NCBI RefSeq assembly: GCF_014397005.1 | Contig: NZ_JACGWS010000010.1 | Location: 174,152 to 238,151 of the forward strand | Direction of reading: 5' to 3' | DNA length: 64,000 nucleotides | Source: Kordia aestuariivivens | GTDB lineage: Bacteria > Bacteroidota > Bacteroidia > Flavobacteriales > Flavobacteriaceae | Program-made: the position numbers and the translations under genes | Shown: one piece after another, positions 45,816 to 56,721 of the stretch | Numbering within the stretch: the first letter of the stretch is position 1 | Layout: every line of letters begins with the position of its first letter | Notes under the pieces: generated by a model | What the model was told of the DNA's origin: nothing | The model's database searches: none | What the model saw: the letters and a program-made list of their open reading frames with translations, nothing else

Positions 45816-46820
45816 ATGGAAGAAGCTAAACAGATTGTCATCGATATACAGAAAGGAAACATCAAACCTATTTATTTTTTAATGGGGGAAGAAGCCTATT
45901 ATATTGATAAAATTGCCGATTATATTGAAGATAATGTACTGGCAGAAGAAGAAAAAAGTTTCAATCAAATGGTGTTGTACGGTCGCGATGTCACAATTGA
46001 TGATATTGTTTCCAATGCAAAACGCTATCCAATGATGGCGGAACGACAAGTTGTAATTGTGAAAGAAGCACAAGATTTGTCGCGCACGATTGACAAATTA
46101 GTTGACTATATTGAAAATCCGCAGCCTTCTACGGTTTTGGTGATTTGTTATAAATATAAAAAGATTGCCAAAAACAAGAAATTGTACAAAGCCACGGCGA
46201 AAAATGGCGTCATGTACGAAAGCAAGAAATTGTATGAAAATCAGGTTGCAGATTGGATTCGTAGAGTCTTGGCTGGAAAAAAATACAATATCACGCCAAA
46301 AGCCGCACAAATGCTGGTTGAGTTCTTAGGAACGAATTTGAGTAAGATTAATAACGAACTCGAAAAATTACAGCTTATTTTACCAAAAGGAAGTGAAATC
46401 ACGCCAATTCTGATTGAGGAAAACATCGGGATTAGTAAAGATTATAACAACTTTGAACTGCGCAAAGCCATTGGAGATAGAGACATTACCAAAGCATTCC
46501 AGATTATCAAGTATTTTGCTGATAACCCAAAAGACAATCCTACGGTGGTGACGGTTTCGTTGTTGTTTAATTTCTTCTCACAATTATTACAATATCACGG
46601 ATTAATTGATCAAACACCGCGAAATGTGGCTTCCATTCTTAGAATCAATCCGTTTTTTGTGAAGGAATATCAAATTGCTGCACGCAATTATCCAATGAAA
46701 AAAGTAAGCGGCATTATCGCAACACTACGCGAAATGGACGTAAAAAGTAAAGGTGTTGGCGCAAGTAATTTACCTAATGGCGATTTGTTGAAAGAGTTGT
46801 TGGTGCGGATTATGAATTGA
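45816..46820 (+). CDS. holA: DNA polymerase III subunit delta
   Basis: 334 aa clamp-loader subunit. Opening QIVIDIQKGNIKPIYFLMGEEAYYIDKI, middle KLVDYIENPQPSTVLVICYKYKKI and the C-terminal LLKELLVRIMN match HolA, with no Walker motifs as expected for delta. Divergent from the HsdR-N-like gene, 60 bp apart. Confidence 0.92.
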   Translation: MEEAKQIVIDIQKGNIKPIYFLMGEEAYYIDKIADYIEDNVLAEEEKSFNQMVLYGRDVTIDDIVSNAKRYPMMAERQVVIVKEAQDLSRTIDKLVDYIENPQPSTVLVICYKYKKIAKNKKLYKATAKNGVMYESKKLYENQVADWIRRVLAGKKYNITPKAAQMLVEFLGTNLSKINNELEKLQLILPKGSEITPILIEENIGISKDYNNFELRKAIGDRDITKAFQIIKYFADNPKDNPTVVTVSLLFNFFSQLLQYHGLIDQTPRNVASILRINPFFVKEYQIAARNYPMKKVSGIIATLREMDVKSKGVGASNLPNGDLLKELLVRIMN

Positions 46821-46849
46821 TTTTAGACTTCTTGGATTTATTAGATGTG

Positions 46850-46960
46850 TCACTGCGAGAAACGTATGTGACGTGGCAGTCTTTTTATAGTTCAGCAAGC
46901 ATGAGATTGCTTCGTCGAAACTCCTCGCAAAGACGTACTGTAATTTTCAAATTAACACAT
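46850..46960. repeat. Degenerate intergenic palindromic repeat
   Basis: CACTGCGAG...GAGATTGCTTCGTCG...CTCGCAAAGACG: a decayed copy of the GCGAG/GATTGCTTCGTCG/CTCGCAATGACG type common in Bacteroidota. A related scrap sits at 61930-62010. No gene in 46821-47015. Confidence 0.45.
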
Positions 46961-47015
46961 TATTCCATTACATTCATTTGAATGACAAAACAAAGTTGAC
47001 TGAGCGCAGTCGAAA

Positions 47016-47905
47016 TCAAGCTGCATGAATATCTACTTGGAAATTCTTCTTCATAAACTTCCCGATCATTTGTCGCGCTAAGCCCAAATATTCTTCATTA
47101 GGATTAAGAAAACTTTGCAAAGCTTCCATTTCGCGATGTAAAATTTTCGCAAATCGTTTGGAGCGAACAGGATCGTGTGAAAAATCATTATAATTAAACA
47201 TCGCTTCTTCAACACGTTGCATTTGTGCACTGATGAGAATTGCTTTTTTCTCGCGATCTTGCACTAACGGAACACGCTGCAAGGCAAAAACTTTGATAGA
47301 AGATAACGCACGTTGTTTTAAAAACTTCTTTCTTTTTCGCGATTTGATTACGCCTGAATTGATATCATATTTAAAGTAACTTTCAGGATTTTCCACACAC
47401 GGATTGAGCAACAAGCGTACTTTTTCTTCCTTTTTTAAATCGTCTTCATGCGATCGCGCTCTTTTTTGCTCATCAAATACAGGAAATTGGTTCATTTTTC
47501 CCATACTTTTGGCTTCCTGTACATTTATCGTTGATTGTTTCGATTTTTGATTGCAGTTTCGACACGATAATAACAAGTTATCCCAATCTGCTGCCAACCA
47601 ATAATAACCAGGTTTTGAATTGCCCGAAGCTTTCAGTTCTTCAATTTCTCCTTTGGGTCTGAAATGCTCAATATCACCTACATAGGTTTTTAAAAACGTG
47701 CTTTCACAATAGGCACATTTGCTTTTGCAGAGTTCAATCAATGCTTTCTTTACAGAAGGATCACGGTAAACTTTAAAGTTTTTATACGTTTTATGCTTAT
47801 CCGGACCTGTAAAGTGTTCGATTGCTTTTTCTAATTCTTTTTTTGCTGCACCATTTTCATCAGTCAACTTCTTTGGTGCAGTAACCAAATTTCTATCAAT
47901 GAAAA

Positions 47906-47909
<4 letters not shown>
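47016..47909 (-). CDS. HNH endonuclease, TIGR02646/PtuB-like
   Basis: 297 aa. CAYCES (C65, C68), DIEHFRPKG (H82) and YYWLAADWDNLLLSCRNCNQ (C116, C119) form the Cys/His HNH core of the TIGR02646/PtuB family, the nuclease partner of Septu-type and some retron defence systems. Its start overlaps the stop of the HNH-ATPase fusion by 4 bp, so the two are one module. The N-terminal HNH domain of that fusion is a distant copy of this one. Confidence 0.85.
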
Positions 47910-50305
<2,396 letters not shown>

Positions 50306-50389
50306 AACGGATAGTTTTAAGAGAATAGTTTCTATATAAGTATATAAAGAACGTGAAAATTGATTAATAATAAAATAGTCAACCTAAAA

Positions 50390-50407
50390 TACGGGGTTTT
50401 TCCCCTA
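50390..50407 (+). promoter_or_regulatory. ACGGGG-TTTTT-CCCCTA palindrome
   Basis: TACGGGGTTTTTCCCCTA, 68 bp before the first eCIS-core gene, in the divergent gap with the defence gene. Resembles the ACGG/CCGT palindromes at 42668 and 58375. Candidate regulator site for the effector array. Confidence 0.45.
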
Positions 50408-50475
50408 TGACAATTTACAGTATATCAGTACATTGTATTTCTGTAGTTTCAGTGGAATATAAAAGTAGTATTTGG

Positions 50476-51972
50476 ATGAAAAATCAAAAAATAAAAGCAA
50501 AAGATGAAAAAGGGAATCAAAATATCATTCAACGCAAAAAAGGGAAATCGTTTGTAAAGCCAAGAGGAGCACAAGATAGTTTTACGCCTCCAACACAACA
50601 AAAGCAAAATAAAGCGTTGCCAAATGCATTGCAATCGAATATGGAGACTTCCTTGGGGCAAGATTTTTCAAATGTAGGTATTCATACCAATTCACAGAAA
50701 GCAGTTCAAATGAACGCACGGGCTTATACACAAGGTGAAAATGTTCATTTTGCACCGGGCGAATTCAATCCGAGTTCTTCCAAAGGACAAGACTTAATAG
50801 GACATGAGTTTACACACGTTGCGCAACAACGTGCAGGTGTTGTAAAACCTACAAAAGTGCTGCAAAAAGGTGTGGCTATCAATGATAATCAAGGTTTGGA
50901 ACGTGAAGCTGATAGTTTTGGGCGTAAAGCTGCTAAAGGCGAAACGGTTTCAAAATATCGTTCTGCTGGTTTAGGAATGCGAAGTTCGTTGCGAACGGCA
51001 CAAGCGAAGAGTAATGTGGTTCAGATGGCTATAGCTACTTTTGGAGGTTCATGGGATACTGATGAGTATAAATTACGCCAAGATAAAGCTAGAGGCATAA
51101 ATTATCCTGCAGCATCAGGAGTAAGAGGAGCAGATATTAAATTAAAATTTATACCAAACGCAAACGCAGATGCAGAATTGATTGGGATTACACAAACAGC
51201 TCAATCTAAAGTTGGAGCAACGCGCCCATATATAGATGGGAATAAAAGTAGAGAAGATAGGGCAATATCTAAAGGAGCAGAGCGTGGTACAATGATAGAT
51301 AGGGCAGATGACTATAATAATCCAATCTATGGAGTTATCACACAACCAAGTCTAAACTTACAAGACGTTAATACACATGGAAATGCTAGTTTAGGATGGC
51401 ATTACAAAGACAAAGGAGTTCAGAAAACAAAAAATCCAATTTTAATTGATAAACCAACTTTATCAGGTGCATCAAAAGAATCACATCAAATATTTGAAAC
51501 AACTGCTTTAGCAACAAAAGGAAATCAAACGGGAACTTATTATGGTTCAGTGCAATGGGGTTGGAAAACTAATGCCGCAGGAAAACATGAATTATTACCA
51601 TTTAAGAAAATTAATGATGGAGTTCCTTCAGGCAAATTTATGCGTGCAGCCAAAATTTGGAATGATGCCAAAGATTCTACAGGAGCAGAAACTTTAAATT
51701 TACCATTACAATGGACAGGGACAATACATAATACTCCTTTAGCAGCTTTGAGAACAGGAAGATCAGTAAACTCGCAAATTTTAGCAGATGTGCCTCGAGG
51801 TGCTACGTTGACAGTATTAAATGATTCATCAAATTGGTTGCAGGTACAATTAGATAAAACGCAAGCAGGAATGGTATTGAATAGACATGGACAAGCTGCA
51901 GTAATGACTGGCAATTTAATTAGAGGTTATATTTATAAAAATTTAGTTAATAAAGACGCAAGTTATAGATAA
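50476..51972 (+). CDS. eCIS-core (DUF4157) effector 1, with SH3b-like tail
   Basis: 498 aa from the ATG at 50476, which aligns with the starts of its two paralogues (the frame extends to 50407). Residues about 55-140 are the eCIS core: TSLGQDFSNVGIHT, AYTQGENVHFAPGEF and the zinc-like HEFTHVAQQ (HEFTH 110-114). Such domains load cargo into extracellular contractile injection systems. The C-terminal half is unique: a repeat-free unknown region, then a bacterial SH3-like stretch (ILADVPRGATLTVLNDSSNW). The stop overlaps the next gene by one base. Confidence 0.85.
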   Translation: MKNQKIKAKDEKGNQNIIQRKKGKSFVKPRGAQDSFTPPTQQKQNKALPNALQSNMETSLGQDFSNVGIHTNSQKAVQMNARAYTQGENVHFAPGEFNPSSSKGQDLIGHEFTHVAQQRAGVVKPTKVLQKGVAINDNQGLEREADSFGRKAAKGETVSKYRSAGLGMRSSLRTAQAKSNVVQMAIATFGGSWDTDEYKLRQDKARGINYPAASGVRGADIKLKFIPNANADAELIGITQTAQSKVGATRPYIDGNKSREDRAISKGAERGTMIDRADDYNNPIYGVITQPSLNLQDVNTHGNASLGWHYKDKGVQKTKNPILIDKPTLSGASKESHQIFETTALATKGNQTGTYYGSVQWGWKTNAAGKHELLPFKKINDGVPSGKFMRAAKIWNDAKDSTGAETLNLPLQWTGTIHNTPLAALRTGRSVNSQILADVPRGATLTVLNDSSNWLQVQLDKTQAGMVLNRHGQAAVMTGNLIRGYIYKNLVNKDASYR

Positions 51973-52646
51973 TGGTACAGCAAAAATTTAAGATAATGAT
52001 ATTATTGTTTCTAATATGCTCATGTACGCAACATAAATCAAAACAAATGAACGAATTATTAGATAACGCCCTTGAACATGAACTTATAGCTATAGGTTTC
52101 AAGGGATTATTTCAATTGTATTATGATAATCCTAAGAATAAAATATGGAACTCCGGAGCTAATGAGGAAAAACTTAAGAACATAATTGAGCAACCAAATA
52201 GTAGTTTATTAGGTTCTTTTTTAGCTGCTGAAACATTGCGATATTATGAAGTTAAATTAGATAAAAAGTATACTAACAAACTCAGTGAAGCGTATGTTTA
52301 TGCTTTAGAGAAAACGAATATGGAAGATGACGACTTTATAGGAATTTCTGCTAATTCTTGGGGTTTTTTATACAACAATAAAAATGCTGGTTATCTTGGT
52401 GAAAAGCTTATTAGTTATGGAGAGATTACCATTTCTAATCTAGTAAAATTATTAGAAATTGAAGGCAAAGTTCTTTATGAAGGAAGTGAAGAAGCTACCA
52501 TAGGAAATGATTACCAATACCGCATCAAAGACTTCGCAGCTTTTTACATCGCTAAAATTAAAAATATTCCACTTACGTTTTATCAGGATTTTGATGAAAG
52601 AGACGCCGAAATAGAACGATTAAAAAAAATCTTAGCAAACGAATAA
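51972..52646 (+). CDS. Lipoprotein partner of effector 1
   Basis: 224 aa. MILLFLICSCTQHK is a lipoprotein signal (Cys16 or 18). The rest is helical and unrecognised. One-base overlap (TAATG) with effector 1 and periplasmic location suit an immunity or accessory protein, as in polymorphic toxin loci (inference). Confidence 0.7.
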   Translation: MVQQKFKIMILLFLICSCTQHKSKQMNELLDNALEHELIAIGFKGLFQLYYDNPKNKIWNSGANEEKLKNIIEQPNSSLLGSFLAAETLRYYEVKLDKKYTNKLSEAYVYALEKTNMEDDDFIGISANSWGFLYNNKNAGYLGEKLISYGEITISNLVKLLEIEGKVLYEGSEEATIGNDYQYRIKDFAAFYIAKIKNIPLTFYQDFDERDAEIERLKKILANE

Positions 52647-52648
52647 TT

Positions 52649-53311
52649 ATGGACGAATTAAATCAAGACCAAGAAATAGTACAAGAGTTGGAACGCCAAC
52701 TAGAACGTTCAGGTTATTTTACACACAGTTCTCTTAGTAATCAAGCAGAACGTATCAACGAAATAGAATCGTTCTTATATGGCTTAATTGATACATTAAT
52801 CGACGATGGAAAAGTACAGAAAGAAAAACTTGAAGAAGTCGTTCAAAAAGTACGAATAGAAACCGTTCAACGAAAAGAACATTTTCATGCAGGAATTGCC
52901 ATTAGAGTTGATGAAGAAGAAACGAAAGATGATTTTGTTCCCGTAAACTGCGAGGAACGCATGCATATATGTAAAGGTGTGTGTTGCAAACTCAATTTTG
53001 CGCTTTCAGTAGATGAAATAGAAGGCGGGAAATCAAAGTGGGATTTGGGACAACCGTATTACATTCGGCAAAAGTCAACAGGATATTGCACACATTTAAA
53101 CGAAAAGAAACAATGTTGCTCTATTTATAACGATCGTCCGAAAGTATGCAAAAAGTACAGTTGCGCAAGCGATAAGCGTATTTGGAAAGATTTTGAAAAA
53201 ATGGAATTAAACGCTGAATGGATTGAAAACAACTTACAAGAACGAAAAGTTCAATTGCAAGGTATCTATATGATTCCAGAAGCTACAATTGAATATAAAA
53301 CCAAAAGCTAA
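52649..53311 (+). CDS. YkgJ-family cysteine-cluster protein
   Basis: 220 aa. Cys pattern HICKGVCCKL ... CTHL ... CCSIYNDRPKVCKKYSC fits the YkgJ/CxxxCxxCC zinc- or iron-chelating family (UPF0153). The N-terminal 75 residues are a charged coiled coil not usual for the family. It lies 2 bp after the lipoprotein gene, in the effector operon; a role in folding, metal loading or modification of the effectors is possible but unproven. Confidence 0.85.
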   Translation: MDELNQDQEIVQELERQLERSGYFTHSSLSNQAERINEIESFLYGLIDTLIDDGKVQKEKLEEVVQKVRIETVQRKEHFHAGIAIRVDEEETKDDFVPVNCEERMHICKGVCCKLNFALSVDEIEGGKSKWDLGQPYYIRQKSTGYCTHLNEKKQCCSIYNDRPKVCKKYSCASDKRIWKDFEKMELNAEWIENNLQERKVQLQGIYMIPEATIEYKTKS

Positions 53312-53374
53312 GTCTCAATAAATCAATACACTTTATCGTTGTTGTTTTTTATTGCAACACCTAAAAAGCATCTC

Positions 53375-54628
53375 ATGAAAGGAAAAAAAATAAATTCTAA
53401 CGAAGAGAAAGGCGTGCATCAAATCATTCAACGAAAAGAAGGAAAATCGTTTGTAAAACCTAAAGGAGCACAAGATAGTTTTACGCCACCAACACAACAG
53501 AAAGGCTTGCCAAATGCATTGCAATCGAATATGGAGACTTCCCTTGGTCAAGATTTTTCAAATGTTGCTATACATACCAATTCTCAGAAAGCAACTCAAA
53601 TGAACGCGCGCGCCTATACACAAGGTGAAAATGTGCATTTTGCACCAGGCGAATTCAATCCAAATTCTTCCAAAGGGCAAAACTTAATAGGGCATGAGTT
53701 TACACATGTTGCACAACAACGTGCTGGTGTTGTAAAACCTACTAAAGTGTTGCAAAAAGGAGTGGCTATCAACGACAATCAAAGTTTGGAACGTGAAGCA
53801 GATAGTATGGGTAGCAAAGCTGTAAAAGGTGAAATCGTTTCAAAATATAGAGGCGCAAAAGCTTCATCTGCATCTACAATGCAGGGAAAAAAGAGCGATA
53901 ACAATTTATCAGAAAATCTTACTAGTGCGCTTTCTCCTGAACAACAACAGAGTGCAGTGGCACAATTTACGCTAACAAAAGACCTTAAAACGGCATTGAA
54001 AGCTGATGCTATAAGTGTTGCAGCTATTATTGACTTGATAAGAGCGGCTCCTGTGGCTGAACGTAGTGTTGCTGTTGTCAAAAACTCTGTTTTAAAATTG
54101 ATTCGTGAAAAAGTATCAGGAGTTGAAGCTTCAACTATTATTTCTGAATTACTGGTAGGATCACAAAATTGGGCAAATCCACCAAATACAGACTTCTATT
54201 CTTATTTTGTACTGAATAATGGAAATGGAAAATTACCAGTATTAGCAAATATGAACTGTTGGGAAAGTATTTTATATGCTGCGTATTTGGCAAATAGAAT
54301 AGATGCCAATTGGATTCGAAGTTATTATGTAAGTGCAGGCGCTATACCAAAAGCAACTGTGAGTCCTGTACCTAAACTATGGGCGCAGTTAAACTATTCA
54401 ACGTCGCTTCCAGAACTTGATAGTTCTGATGCGTCAAATAGACCTGCTGTTGGCGATTTAATATTTTATATGATACCAGATCTTTCAGTTCCTGCGCATG
54501 TAGCAGTGTATATTGGAGGAGATGAAGTCATAAGTTTATGGACAAAACCTAACGGAATTAGTTCTATTCAAAGAATTCCGATTACGGCAATTTCAGGAAC
54601 TCTTTTTTATTCGCCGCCACCGTGGTAA
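53375..54628 (+). CDS. eCIS-core effector 2 with papain-like cysteine peptidase tail
   Basis: 417 aa from ATG 53375 (aligned to its paralogues; the frame runs to 53339). The N-terminal core (HEFTH at 107-111) is nearly identical to effector 1 at DNA level. The C-terminus has NMNCWESILYAAY (C295) and PAHVAVYIGGDEVISLW (H375), a Cys-His layout of NlpC/P60-CHAP or related papain-fold hydrolases that cut peptidoglycan or proteins. The middle is low-homology. Confidence 0.82.
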   Translation: MKGKKINSNEEKGVHQIIQRKEGKSFVKPKGAQDSFTPPTQQKGLPNALQSNMETSLGQDFSNVAIHTNSQKATQMNARAYTQGENVHFAPGEFNPNSSKGQNLIGHEFTHVAQQRAGVVKPTKVLQKGVAINDNQSLEREADSMGSKAVKGEIVSKYRGAKASSASTMQGKKSDNNLSENLTSALSPEQQQSAVAQFTLTKDLKTALKADAISVAAIIDLIRAAPVAERSVAVVKNSVLKLIREKVSGVEASTIISELLVGSQNWANPPNTDFYSYFVLNNGNGKLPVLANMNCWESILYAAYLANRIDANWIRSYYVSAGAIPKATVSPVPKLWAQLNYSTSLPELDSSDASNRPAVGDLIFYMIPDLSVPAHVAVYIGGDEVISLWTKPNGISSIQRIPITAISGTLFYSPPPW

Positions 54629-54677
54629 ATAAAAAATAACTTACATTAATTATCTTAAAAGTTTGAAAACTGTAAAG

Positions 54678-55076
54678 ATGAAATACAAAATTTTACTTTT
54701 ATTTATTATATTTAATTACAATTGTGAACGAATGGAAAAAGCAACATGTTTTGATATAGATACATTTTCAATGCTAACCACATTGATTCAAGAAAAAGGA
54801 AGACAAATGCTGCTGCATAAGCGTTTGGTTGCTGGTGAGAACGAAACAGCAAAAGAAATTCGTTTTGAAAACTACTTGATTGAATTAGTTACAGAAAGTA
54901 ACACACACAAAATTATTGTGATCGCTATTGAAAGAACAATTCCAACCTATGTTTGTGAAGTGAAAGATGAAAAGTTGTTTTTCTCAGCGTATGAAGCGCG
55001 ATTTGATATTGACAAAGACGTTCAAGACAGAAAAGATAATTGGTGTATGCTTGTGACAAAAATCTTAGCGAAGTAA
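54678..55076 (+). CDS. Small lipoprotein-like partner of effector 2
   Basis: 132 aa from ATG 54678 (a TTG at 54663 is less likely). MKYKILLLFIIFNYNC looks like a lipoprotein or signal sequence. No domain recognised. Its position just after the peptidase-type effector suggests immunity (inference). Confidence 0.6.
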   Translation: MKYKILLLFIIFNYNCERMEKATCFDIDTFSMLTTLIQEKGRQMLLHKRLVAGENETAKEIRFENYLIELVTESNTHKIIVIAIERTIPTYVCEVKDEKLFFSAYEARFDIDKDVQDRKDNWCMLVTKILAK

Positions 55077-55101
55077 TCTTAGCTTTATATATAATGTATT
55101 T

Positions 55102-56247
55102 ATGAAAAAAATCAAGTTGAATAGTAATGAAGAAAAAGGTACTCAAAATATCATTCAACGAAAAGAAAGGCAATCATTCATAAAATCAAGAGGCGCACAA
55201 GATAGTTTTACGCCGCCACAAACTTCAACAAAACAACACAGTCGTTTACCTACTAAATTGCAATCAAATCTAGAAACTTCACTCGGACAAGATTTTTCAA
55301 ATGTTGCTATTCATACCAATTCTCAGAAAGCTGTTCAAATGAACGCACATGCATACACACAAGGCGAACACGTTCACTTTGCGCCGGGCGAATTCAATCC
55401 AAGTTCTTCTAAAGGGCAAAATTTAATAGGGCATGAGTTTACACACGTTGCACAACAACGCGCTGGTGTTGTAAAACCTACGAAAGTTCTGCAAAAAGGC
55501 GTGGCTGTTAATGATTATAAAAGTTTAGAACATGAAGCGGATACTTTTGGAAAGAAAGCTGCTAAAGGTGAAACCATTTCAAAATATAAAGGCGCAAAAG
55601 CTGCTGAATCTTCAACAATGCAGCGAAAACTAAAAATAGATGGTGTTACTGCACCAGAAAGACAAGCATTCGTTCAAAAGATAAATGATGGCTCAAATAT
55701 GAAGTTTGAATTGGACAGTGCAAATTTTTTGCAACTAAAAAACTTAGTTCAAATTCCTATTGGTGAATATGACAAACGAATTGAGGAAGCCGTAATAAGT
55801 CCGCAAACGGTTACTTTACGTTTGGTTAATGCAAGTAATAACGCTTTTATCGATAATTATAATTCTGGAGAAGTAGATGTTGATGATATGTTTGCGATGT
55901 CTGCAGATTTGTTTAGAAGTTCGTTTCTTCATTTTATAGTAGAACGATTTCACTATCATAATTACGATACTTTACGCAATGTGGCAACACAACAGGAATT
56001 TGATGCTGCACATAAGTATGCAATTTCCTCGCAAGAAGCTTTTTTACGAGAACAATATCCGCTTAAAACGATTAAACACATATCAAGTGCACTTGACCAA
56101 AGTTCTAGTCTCGTTGATGCGGCTGGCAACGGCACGGTTGATTATGTCATAGATTTTACGGATGTGAGATACATTTTAACACAACCTATTGTAAATACAA
56201 ATTTATTAGAAAATGTAGTGAGTTCACGAATTGATATTGTCCGCTAA
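55102..56247 (+). CDS. eCIS-core effector 3, unknown C-terminal domain
   Basis: 381 aa. N-terminal core as in effectors 1 and 2 (HEFTH 111-115). C-terminal 190 residues start at about LKIDGVTAPERQAF and contain HFIVERFHYHNYD and SSQEAFLREQYP; no family recognised. Histidine-rich clusters hint at a metal site. No partner gene follows before a repeat region. Confidence 0.8.
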   Translation: MKKIKLNSNEEKGTQNIIQRKERQSFIKSRGAQDSFTPPQTSTKQHSRLPTKLQSNLETSLGQDFSNVAIHTNSQKAVQMNAHAYTQGEHVHFAPGEFNPSSSKGQNLIGHEFTHVAQQRAGVVKPTKVLQKGVAVNDYKSLEHEADTFGKKAAKGETISKYKGAKAAESSTMQRKLKIDGVTAPERQAFVQKINDGSNMKFELDSANFLQLKNLVQIPIGEYDKRIEEAVISPQTVTLRLVNASNNAFIDNYNSGEVDVDDMFAMSADLFRSSFLHFIVERFHYHNYDTLRNVATQQEFDAAHKYAISSQEAFLREQYPLKTIKHISSALDQSSSLVDAAGNGTVDYVIDFTDVRYILTQPIVNTNLLENVVSSRIDIVR

Positions 56248-56721
56248 GTATGATCATTTCTATCTAATTAACTTTTTTAATCCCTTTTGCCAACTGTGCT
56301 TTAGTTGTACAACTATAAAACCTGTTATAATTAACAGGCCTTCTAAGCCTGAGTTCGATATAAAATTTAAAAGCTGTTTTCTTCTTTTCCGCAGTATAGC
56401 ATGAATTTTTCGTTAAGAATTTTTGAAGCCTTGGAGAAAATTTAGAAAAATTCATGTGGTTTTAGTTTTTCAATAAAAGAAAAACTAAAAATACCTCTGG
56501 AAAAGCGCACTTTCTTTTGTTGAAGCCTGTGCTGAACTAGATTCAGTATTCTTTGTGCGAGCAAAGAAAACGAAATCGAAGATTGGCTTCGCCGAGTTCA
56601 CATTTGGCAAGCAAATGATTCATTTCATGAGTTCTAAAATTTGAAATAAAAATGATGCGAACTAAAGTAAAAAAATGATTTTCAATATTTTAAAGCTTAT
56701 GTGGTAAGTGTCTACTGAATT
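56248..56721. repeat. Gene-free region holding dispersed repeat copy (inverted)
   Basis: 56381-56570 is the inverted counterpart of 60693-60846: shared blocks include GTGCGCTTTTCCAGAGGT, CTAAATTTTCTCCAAGGC and TTCTTAACGAAAAAT (read on the minus strand). This copy has an extra 26 bp with a CTGAATCTAGTTCAG palindrome. A 63-codon frame at 56264-56455 is considered chance. Confidence 0.7.

Noticed and set aside
50476..56247. Complete extracellular contractile injection system
   Set aside because: No sheath, tube, baseplate or ATPase genes are in the window; only cargo-type proteins are present.
56264..56455. 63-codon frame on the minus strand
   Set aside because: It lies in a dispersed repeat whose other copy (60693-60846) lacks the same start codon and frame.
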